Assembly: GCA_947307175.1 (NCBI GenBank)
Contig: CAMZIK010000006.1
Coordinates: 1-50,228, forward strand
DNA length: 50,228 nt
Source: an uncultured Clostridia bacterium
GTDB lineage: Bacteria; Bacillota; Clostridia; Oscillospirales; Ruminococcaceae
Direction of reading: 5' to 3'
Numbering within the stretch: position 1 is the first letter of the stretch; each line of letters begins with the position of its first letter. Below the pieces are notes generated by a model. The model saw only the letters and a program-made list of their open reading frames with translations. It had not been told where the DNA came from and ran no database searches. Made by a program: the position numbers and the translations under genes. Below are positions 26,890-37,900 of this stretch, piece by piece.

Positions 26890-27750
26890 ATGAAAAGAAT
26901 ATTCAGTAAATTTGATATGCTGCCAAAGAAAAATAAAATGGCACTGGTTTTAGCAGCTGTCATGACGTTTTCGCTTATTATAACCATTCCTGCATATGCC
27001 TGGTTCTATGAACAGCGAAAAGCTGCCGAAATGTATAAAGTCGAGTTCCCGAACGCCCTTTACCTCAATGCAGCGCACAGAGAAGACAGAATGTATTTCA
27101 ATATGAATGCGATAAGCAAGTACAAAATGGATCCTGTCACAGGAGGTCTCTATCACGACCAGGACGGAAAACTTGTGGCAGTGACCAGTCAGCAGTATGT
27201 ATTCTCTGTTTCGGGCAAGAACACTACAAAATATACCCTGCAGCTTGCGCATACCAATAACAACCAGTTCGAGTATACCATTTATCCCGCAACGGAATAT
27301 GCAGATAAAGATTCTGTCCCGGCAGGTACGTCAGAGGACAGGGTGGTAGAATATAAACTGAACGCAAACAGCCGTAACGAGAATGACCTCGGTTCTATCA
27401 ATAATGATACATACAACGCCGACGATGATACTACCGTAAAGTGCTATGTCCGTTCTGCAAGTCCTGTCAGCACATCTATAAGCCAGGGCTACCAGAACAA
27501 TACTTCGACCACACCGATGAAAGCAAGCAAAACAGGCAAGTTCTATAACGAGAATTACGGTTCAAAGACGAATGTTGATGATGACGACGTCGCTTCATAC
27601 TGGCGGTCAGATGATATTACCGTAGTATCAGATTCAAATAAAAAATTCTGCCATTATTATGTGCTGGAAGTAACATGGAATAACAGACCGACAAGCGGTA
27701 TCGAAAGCAAAGAGACCGATATGGTCTATATAACAGCAGACAGAAAGTAA
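26890..27750 (+). CDS. Membrane-anchored extracytoplasmic protein, related in layout to the previous gene
   Basis: MALVLAAVMTFSLIITIPAYAWFYEQRKAAEMYKVEFPNALYLNA; AAGGAG RBS. Confidence 0.75.
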   Translation: MKRIFSKFDMLPKKNKMALVLAAVMTFSLIITIPAYAWFYEQRKAAEMYKVEFPNALYLNAAHREDRMYFNMNAISKYKMDPVTGGLYHDQDGKLVAVTSQQYVFSVSGKNTTKYTLQLAHTNNNQFEYTIYPATEYADKDSVPAGTSEDRVVEYKLNANSRNENDLGSINNDTYNADDDTTVKCYVRSASPVSTSISQGYQNNTSTTPMKASKTGKFYNENYGSKTNVDDDDVASYWRSDDITVVSDSNKKFCHYYVLEVTWNNRPTSGIESKETDMVYITADRK

Positions 27751-27797
27751 AACCATTATCCCAAAAACAAAAACTAAAATGAAAGGAGCTGCTGGAT

Positions 27798-28895
27798 ATG
27801 AAAAAGAAAATATTTAAGTTCATAAAGAAGCAGTGGCTCCTTGTGTGGACACTTATCGTTTCGGCTGCTATGTTTGCAATGATCGCATCAGCAGAATATC
27901 CCGGAACAAATAACTATATGAAGAGAGTCGTTGTTTCTGACGATTCAACAGATATGATGTTCTCTTCCAACCTCCTGACATTTATAGAGAATGATAAGAT
28001 CGCTTATCAGCCGTATTATGTAAGGCAGCTTACTGATGATGATCTTGCAACTACCTATGACGTTGATGTATATGTCTGGAACTATGATATAAACGGCACA
28101 GGCGATTATTATAAGAAGAATATCAGCTATCAGCTGAATATAAAGGTCGTTGACAAGAACGGAGATACCGTGACGAGCCTTGGAAGCGGCAAAACTATAC
28201 AGATCGTTAAGAACGACAGCACTGTATTGAAAAGCTTCAACAGCTCCAGCAGTTCTTATGATTATACCCATAGCCCTAACGAGACTCTCGCTACGGGCGC
28301 AAGGTCACAAAATAAATATACTATCAAGTTCTCAAAGAACTGGGATCTTGAAAATGACAGCAATACCCGTGTACAGATAACTGCAACGCCTACATCGGAG
28401 TTCACAGATCTGAAAACGCTTGCTGCAGCAATAGGTCTTAAAGAGGAAAGAGCTGCCGATGTTGCAGGCTGGAAGTATTATATCAATGAGCAAAGACTCA
28501 ACTCCGCAGCTGCTCCGTCAGCTTATGATGCGTATAACCTCGTCCTTACAGGTACCGGAAGTTCAACGATAGTTATCGAATGGGATCCCACAAAGGTCGC
28601 AATAAATAAGGACTTATATGAACAGGGCGGTGCCTACTCCTTCTATTCCGGTGAGGTAACTTATTATGCCAGCGGCGCCGCAGGCGGAAGTTCGATCCCC
28701 GGCTGGGAAAAGCTCGTTATTGAAGCTGATTCATATTCACAATTAAAAGAATACAGAAACCGATACGATCTTCAGTTGTATAAGTTCAACGGCGAATTGA
28801 GCAGCGCTTGGGATTTCGTCGGCGCTTCACAGTCAGGCAACGTTTGTATAGTGATAAACGGTGCCGAAGATGCATTGACTGAATCAAACGATTGA
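27798..28895 (+). CDS. Membrane-anchored/secreted protein, third member of the set
   Basis: QWLLVWTLIVSAAMFAMIASAEYPGTNNYMKRVVVSDDSTDMMFSSNLLTF; AAAGGAG RBS. Confidence 0.75.
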   Translation: MKKKIFKFIKKQWLLVWTLIVSAAMFAMIASAEYPGTNNYMKRVVVSDDSTDMMFSSNLLTFIENDKIAYQPYYVRQLTDDDLATTYDVDVYVWNYDINGTGDYYKKNISYQLNIKVVDKNGDTVTSLGSGKTIQIVKNDSTVLKSFNSSSSSYDYTHSPNETLATGARSQNKYTIKFSKNWDLENDSNTRVQITATPTSEFTDLKTLAAAIGLKEERAADVAGWKYYINEQRLNSAAAPSAYDAYNLVLTGTGSSTIVIEWDPTKVAINKDLYEQGGAYSFYSGEVTYYASGAAGGSSIPGWEKLVIEADSYSQLKEYRNRYDLQLYKFNGELSSAWDFVGASQSGNVCIVINGAEDALTESND

Positions 28896-28963
28896 TACGT
28901 CTTATTTGGAAATGGAAAGGGAGATAAGGCATTCTTGGCTCAGACTTTAGGAGAATGATGCGT

Positions 28964-31900
28964 ATGAAAAAATACATCAGTAATTTTTTAAGAAAAAAGA
29001 CAGGCAAAAGGGTAGTCAGTGCGCTGACCGCTTTTGTCATGGTCTTCTGCGCTCTGCCGGCAGCTGAGATAGGTGAAAAATTAGGCAATCTGGACTTTAC
29101 CAGCATTTCGGTAAATGCTGCAGATGATGATACACCGCCCAGTGGTTATGCGTTTTTGCACAATCCTGCGGATAGCAATAAAATATCGCTGTCAATAAAA
29201 GATTTCTATGATTATGCTGATAGTTACAAAAAATATCCCGGTTATCATCAGAACGATGAGATAACAATAAAAACATCAAGCGGAACTACGCAGTATTATC
29301 AAAGAGAATTTGCAGGACTCGGAACAAGTACAAAACCTTTTGCAGGTAAGATCAACGTTGAAGCCAATAACCCTCTGGTTTTTAATCTTGATGCACCTCT
29401 GTTTAAATATGTTACGGATACCGCAGAACTGAACGGCACAACAGGAATAAGTATTGCCCGTTTTTACGGTCATGACATTCCGAGCGGTCAAACCATAAAA
29501 GATACTACTCCGCTTTTAGCTGAGAACGTTGTTAAGAAAAACGGAACAAAAGCAACTTGGACCGTTAACATAGTAAAACCATCAGCTACTGATGACGGTG
29601 AAAGCGGAACTCTGGAACCGTTTGGCGGCATGATTGGAACAATGGGCGCTGATGCTGAGCTTACGCTAAATGTTACAATGGATCAGCAAACAAATGATAC
29701 TGGCGCAATAGCATTGAAATCAAAGTCCAATCTTGGATTGGCTTGTGGATTGATCAAACAAAATGCGACCCTTAATTTCTCTATAGGAGCATCATCCGGC
29801 GGAACTATCAGGAACATCAGCAGCATAGAAACTTCTTCCGGTAATGTTGGTGGTCTTGTAGGTGAAATGGAATCCGGTTCAACTTTCAATTATACCGGAA
29901 GGAACATCCAGAATAATAGTACCAGTATTTCAACAGGAAATGAAGGATATTCCGGAGGCGTTGTAGGAAAGATAAACAAGGCTACAGTCGTTTTGCCGAG
30001 CAGTCCTGCTTATAGCATAGCACAGCTAATTTCAGGAAAAAAAGGAACAGGAACGATTTATGGCTATTATCAGCCTAAGTCAAATGAAACGAGTATTGAT
30101 CTTACCAAGTATAGTATAGATGATACTAAAACTGAAGTTAACGGTACCGGTCACATAGGCGGTTTATTTGGTGTGCTTGAATGTGATCATGATTTTGCTT
30201 TTACCACAGCTGCAACAATTAAATCCAAGCACAATGCCGGTGAGGCTTCGTCATATGGCGGACTTATCGGTAAGTATTCCAATACGCTGCTTTCAAATAC
30301 TCTATCTATTGGAGGCTTAACAACAAGTACAAATCTGAGTGGCGGAAAGGCGACATACTACGGCGGTGCCATAGGAATAATAGATGATACTAATGCGAGC
30401 TATGTAAAGTTTGACGGCTTTACGGTCAACAAGGCTTACAATGCAGATAGCTTGACATTTGGTGGACTCGTCGGAAAAGCGACAAAAGCATTTGTTGATG
30501 CTAATAATGTTACAATAAATGTCAATGGATCGTTTTCAGGTGGCGGTTTGGTCGGCGATCTCGGAAACGGTGTATTACGTTTGACTGGAACAACAAACCT
30601 TTCCGGAGCTAAATCATCAGAAACAACAAGCAATGGACACCTTTATGGTCAGATAGTTGGAAACAGAGACAGCGCTCTTGTTTTTGCAGAGACAGGTTGG
30701 GTCTTGAGAAGAAGCGCTGCAGTAGAGGCAGATGACATAGGTGCTTGGGGCGAAGTCCTTAGATTTGATTCAAAAGGCACTGATACAGAGACTGACGATG
30801 AAACGACCTATGATCTTACATATGAGCAGTTTGATGACAATACGGTTTTGACAGTCAATGAAACGACTCATGCGATCTCGATTTCTGATTCACCTTATAC
30901 CATAAGCGATACTGCCGATTTTGCTGCGACTGCATTAAATATACAGATAAGCAGCGGCAGTATAGTAACTTCAGGTTCAACATCGGATACCATTTCTCTG
31001 GAAGATGATATAGTTTTATCGGGTACAGGATTAACTGGCTTTACAAGGGATAATAATAAAGATAATAGCTTAACTGAATCTCATTGTGTGTTCAGCGGAA
31101 GCTTTAATGCATCAGGTCATACCATAACATTGGCGATCGGTGAACCTTATGGCTATAGAGGAGAAACGAATCTTTCAACAGCAGCCACAAGGTCCGATGG
31201 CGACGGCAGGATCTATAATCATCGCTATAATGGTTTGTTTGGTATATTGCAAGGCTCTGATGATACATCATTTGGTTCAATAGATGACAGCACGATTACC
31301 ATTAATGGAAAGTGTAGTGTTTCACCTAAAGCAAACAGCGTTTATGTTGGTTCTGTAGCTGGAGTGGCTACGAACAAAGTAAATATCTACTCTGTAAACG
31401 TTTCAACGACTTTTGATTATGGCGGTTCAAAAGATTTATATCTTGGCAGACTTGTTGGCGAGATCAATTCGCCTGTTGCCATAGAAGACGAAGAAACTCC
31501 GGAAGTAGAAATAGCTAATTGCGAGTTCTCGGGTGTTGTTTCGGGAACGAATAATAGCAGCGAAACTTGTATAGGCGGTGTTGCAGGCAAAATATACCAC
31601 ACTGCAAATGAACAGCAATACTGGAACCTTCAGAATCTGACTGTTAGCGGAACTGTTGAAAACAAAGCAACAAAAACACAACAGATAATTGGCGGATTAA
31701 TTGCCAAAATAGAGGGCTATTCTGCTTCCAGTGGATTCAACAGCAGAAAGCTGGTTCTCAATAATATTACTACCTCAGATCTTGAAATAAAAGGCGCAGC
31801 GGCTACCTCAATGGGTGGACTGCTTGGTTACTGCTGGCTGAACACTGATGTTGTTATCGGTGTAGTTGACGAAGATACTGGTGAAGTTGTCGAAGAAACC

Positions 31901-34900
31901 AGTGTAAATATTGATAGTGGCTCAAAAGTGACTGCATCTGGTGCAGTTAAGGATATGGCAGGTCTGGTGTACAATGCAACCGGTAAATGGTCAGTAAATG
32001 ATCTTAATATCAATGCTATTGAGATCGCAGCCAATACGCCAAGATCTTTCGGCATGATAGTCAACAAAGGCTGGTATTCCGCAAATACAAATTATAAAAC
32101 AGATGATAGTTCATCGGCAATATATCTTTTGCTGACTTCAACTGACTGCTATGAGATCTCATCTGCAACGATCGGTACGCTTTCGAGTGCTGCTGTATTT
32201 GATGAGCTGGTAGCGTATAGCGCTTATTACAGAGATGATGGCAATAATAGGCTTGCAACCGATGCCAGTGGTGATGAGTATATCCTCAAAAACGGTAACG
32301 GTGTAGTGTCGATACACATTGCTGCTGAACCTGAAGAAGAGGGTGATTCGCCTACTCTCGGTCTTGTTATGGAAGAAGGAAGTGAAAGTAATAGTTATAA
32401 GGCACAGACTTCACTTGGTGCAAAACCAAATCCCTGGACAAGATATTATTATGACCTTGATGTTATTACCAATCCTGAATATGGTTATTCTGGACAAAAT
32501 GCAGGAAAACTAATGCTTTGGGGACTGAACAAATATGCGCATCGAAGCATAAAGAATAATTTTTCAGATCCATTTACAAACAATAATATTAATGTAAATA
32601 ATGCGGATTATGACATGACAGGTTATAGCTGGTATCCTGTTGACGTTGATTTTTCTGTTGCTGTAAAAGGTAATTTCAAATTTGCAAACAAGGAATTTGA
32701 ATTGAGTGAAGCTGAAAATGCTGGTGATCACGATTCACAGAAATCATCTATTTCAACAGAGTATAATAACGTAGATTACAAAACGCAGCATTATCTTATG
32801 CACTGTGGTTTGTTCCGCAATGTTTACAGTGGAAAAACAGTAACGATAAATAGCAATATGAGATTAAGAGGAAATGTTGCGAAAACTGATAAGTATTGCG
32901 GAGTGCTTATTTGCGGTACAGTTGATGGCAGCTCGGATACCAATAAGGCTACGATCACCATTAATAATCTTGAATTACAGGGTGCATATATACATAATAT
33001 CGAAAATCTGACAGGGGCTTCTGTAACTTATGCGCCGCTGCTTATCAATAAGATCACAAAGTATACGAATCTGACAGTGAAAAATGTTAAGACAAGTACA
33101 ACCACTAATTATAGATATATAGATGATTCATGCATTCCGTATATAAATAGAGACGATGACAATTTCCCTAAAGCAGGAAGCAGTCTTATTGGTGAAGTAG
33201 GTTCATCAACTGCAAAGGGATTGAATCTTGTTTTTGAAACGATACAGCTTGACGGCAGAACGGCTGCTCTTGCAACAGGAAATAATACGCTTAATACAAA
33301 ATATAGAACAAACCGTACTATATTTACCAAAGCGACCCTGCTTGATAAATTTGAATTTGAATCAGGTTCAAAGGGCAAGTATACATACACCTGGACTGAT
33401 GACTGGGGTTCTAGTTCTCAGAAGAAAGTCACCTATGGTAAAGAAGTAGGTTATAAGACTGAGGGTGAGTTCCCGAATCAGGAGCGTAAATACTTTGAAG
33501 GCTCGACCGCAGATGCGGAAGAATATACAAACCCGGGAGTAAATAACGATACCGATGGAGAAGCTATTTCTACCATACTGAAGAATAGTTTCCTTCCGTA
33601 TGTAGCTACACCATATGATCCTAATGGCGACACTCATCAGCTCGAAGTAAACCACAGGACATCAAATGCAGAGGGCTGCGGCACATACAATGACCCATAT
33701 ATAATAAAGAAGGCTTCTGAGCTTCAGAATATTGCTCTGATCATTAATGGCGATGCATCAAACGGAACGAAGATCACTCTGCCAAATGAAACTGAAATGT
33801 CTACATTCTGGTGTGAAGATAAAACAGGAAAAAGTCATCATAAGGTTTTTGAATTTAACGGTACGAATTTCATTAATGGAGATACTACATTATCTTCCAC
33901 ACAAGTCAGAACATATCTGGCAAGGGCATACTATCAGATTGGCGATAATTTCACAATTGAAAGTACTATTAATTTTGGCGGTATAAGTAATTTTACATCA
34001 ATAGATAGCACAAACAACTTTGCAGTATTTAGAGGAGTTATTGACGGCGACGGATTTACTATAACAAACACGAGTTCATCTCCTCTGATCGTTAATAGTT
34101 ATGGCTGTGTTATTAAAGATCTTACAGTAAGTGTACAGAATTCAGCAGACATTTCATTAACTCAGAATAGTATAGCAGCTTTTCCAACATGTACGAGTTA
34201 TGGCGGACTTATAGCTAATATACTTGGCGGAGATAATATGCTTGACGGAGTTTCTGTTGATTACTCTCTAATGACGAAACTCATTAAAATAAATACTAGT
34301 AACAGTACGTATAATCAGCTTATACCTGTTGGTGGATATATTGGTGTTGTTGTTGATGGAGCAGTAATTTTTAAGAATATGTCCAGCAGCACACAGGGCC
34401 TTTCTACAATTCCGTCTGGTAAATTAAAGTATAATAATTCTAACTTAGCTCTTAACAATCAACAATACCTTTATGTCAATCCGATCATCGGCAGAGTAAT
34501 AAATGGTTATGCGGTGACCGAAAGCACAAGTTATAAAACATCAGAAAACGATGTTACTATGCATAATGGCAAGAAGAACTATTCTATCGCTGATATAACC
34601 AAGGACAACAATATCGCAATGCTTTCTACCGGAGCATATACGTCGATCGGAACATCATCATACAGTACTGACGTTAGTATCCCTAACGCACAGGCTTTGT
34701 TCGTTATGTCTCTGCTGACACAGAGCAGCACCACTGTCGGAACACCTGGTACAGGTGCACTTACACTTGGTACGAGCGGAAGCTATGACGGCTCGCTCAA
34801 AGTAAGGCGTCGAGCAGCTTACAGTGAAGTCGGAACAGATGCAGCAAATGACGATAAGCCCGCCGATTATAATGCAGCAATAGCAGATACTGCAACATCA

Positions 34901-37900
34901 GGTGTGCCGTATATAGTTGCAAATTATACAGGCGTTATTGAAAACACAACAAATTACGGTGTGCTTGCGCTGACAAATAATAATACTGTCTGCAATTTTA
35001 ATCTTGGCGGAACGAGCACGGAATGGATATTGCCTGATGGCTTCAGAGGTATTGGATGTATCGGATTTAAGAGGACTGATCTTACCAACAGAACTATCAG
35101 CCTGCATAAGTTCAATGGAAAGAATAATAATGGCGAAGGCGATGAAGTTACCATTACAATGAATATGTCGCTTCAGCATTATGAGGCAGTCTGGGATAAT
35201 TATTTGCCTGTTAACAACAGTCAGGGCGGTTTTGGTCTGTTTAATACATTACATCACAATAGATCTGATCAGGGAACCGTAGAAGATGAATATAAGATCA
35301 GTAATCTTAATATCACAGGTACAATTGATTACTTTGTTTTCTATCATGGTGCTAATACTGGTGTGATGGCATATAATAAGACAAACATTCCAAATGCTGC
35401 TTATTTGAATTGCGGCGGTATTGCTGGATATGCCGGTTTTGGCGGAAATGATAGTATTACTGTAGAAGATATAGGTGTTTCTGGTCTTACTGTTAATGGC
35501 TTTGAAACAGCAGGCGGTTTCTTTGGTAATCTCCAGCTTTCTAATAAAAATGCATCATATCATCAGGTATCTATATCAGATATTGATGCACAGGAGGCAT
35601 TTACTGTTCATAGTAAACGTTATGCAGGAGGAATAATCGGATACTTTAAACAAGGGAATCTGAGCATCAGTGATGTAAAAATATTATTGCCAACGGTGCT
35701 TAATGAATACGTCGGAAGTAGTATAACTGATTTTGATAATGGTGTTGGTGGATTAATAGGCTATTGTCAAAATGTTAACGGAAACAGTCCTATAGTATTA
35801 ACCGATATCCAGCTTGGTCAATTAAGCAGTAATGTTACATCACGAATAGGATATATTGATGGATACCCTTGCACATCTGCTACCACGGCAACTGTTGTTG
35901 CTGGTGGTATAATCGGAAGAAATAATACGTATAAAGGAAGTAATGATTACTCCTTAAAAATAGAAAATTGTAACGTTTATAATATCAGTATTTATGGTCA
36001 CAGAGTCGGTGGACTGATCGGAAGTGATGCCGCAGATAATAATACAAATACTCAGTCGAAAATACTTATTTATAACTCTAATGTTAAAAGTAATAATGAA
36101 TCTGAATTATATGGTTTATTTCCATCTAATTCTAATTCCAATAATTTAAAGCACAGAGCGTGTGGAGGCTTGATGGGTGGTTCAAAAGCTGCAAATGGAG
36201 TAGTGATAGATACTTGTTTAGTTGAAGGTTATACTTTACAAGGATATCAGGATACAGCTGGTATATGTGCCAATGCTGAAGGAGGAGCATTTGAAGTACA
36301 TAATTTTAGGATTAAGAATGTAAATATGCGTTCTGATTATTCAGCCTGTCTGTTTGGTTGGTTGCCTACGGCAGTTAAGGGCTATAATATTCTTTGTGAT
36401 AACATCCAATTCCAGGACAGGACAGGTGGCACAACGGAAAACACATCTGGTCAGCATGGTTATCTTATTTCTAAAAATAATGGCAATAATATTAAAATAG
36501 TTGGTCTTTCTTGTAAGAATACTACTCCTAAACCTGGTTATTTTATACCATCAAAATTTATAGGAGTCAATGATTATTCAGGCGGAAATAATTATATTAT
36601 TTTTGCAGATTATAATTATGCTGCTTCTGATAGCAATAAAACGTTTGCTAATGTAAATACTGGAGCAACTAATGTTACTGATTATGCAGGCGCTGTGGTT
36701 TCTGATAATAACCCATATGTAACATCAAGCCCTAAAATGTTTATCGGAAACAATCAGTTCCTGACTGGTGATGCCGTAAGCTCCACAGATTACAATAATT
36801 CCGCATTGAAGCAAATAATACTTGATAAGCAAGATCCTCAAAAGAGCTTAAACGGTGCTCAATCCTATGCGAAAGCTCCTGCTGTTGATACAAACTTGCT
36901 TAAAGATGTCACTGATAATTTTACGACATCAAAGGCTGAGTTCGGAACTGCTTTCTCTTATGATTTCCCGATGCTTAAAGTAGAAGATACAAATAAAACT
37001 AAGATAACAAATTATATCAACTACTATATCCAGAATCTTACTAACTCGCCATCTTCATTCACTTTCCATCAGGATAAAAAGACAGCTGATAACAAATCGT
37101 ATATTTATAAAGTAACTATGCACAAATGTACTTATTCTGATGGCGCGTTTACAGTCGGAGCAGACGGAACAGGATCATTGGAACGTACGAACACTGGATT
37201 CAAGATGGATCCGAATAAAATCGATAACAATGATCCGAACACCCCACAGTTTACACTTATGGATGTTAAGTTCCTTGATCCTTCAGACAATAGTAAAGTT
37301 GCATATCACCTTTATGTTCCTATCTATGTTAAAAAACTTATCCAGTATAAGTTCAGCGCAAAGCTGGCAAGTGGAACAAATTATTATGAAGGTGCATACA
37401 CAAACATTTCCGCTGGAAACACCTTGTTTGATAACCTCGGCAGCCCTGTTACAATGAGGCTTGAGTATACCTATGACCGAGAGACTCAGGATTGGGCTGA
37501 TGCGATAAACGGCGGAGAAAATGTGCTTACCGGATCAAACTTTTACAAGGAATTGCTGCTGTCAATGAATGAGAACGGCTGGGCTCCTAATTCGAGAATG
37601 GTGCTGGTCGATGCAAATAACAAAGATAAGCACTATTATATGGATGCAGCTATTACACAGGCGGATACAAATGGTGATTATCATATCGCATTTGAATCCT
37701 TTACCACCACAGGTACTGCACAAGGCACAGCATATTCTCCTGCACCGTTTAATGATTTGCTGACGATGTCTATAAGCACCGAAGGAGACTGTACATTGGT
37801 GACCACAAACAGTGCATCAGATGCTACCGTAAAAGTCGGTGATCAGTATTATAAACCTGCACCGGAGGATTATACAGGTACAAAGTACAAAGTTGTTGTT

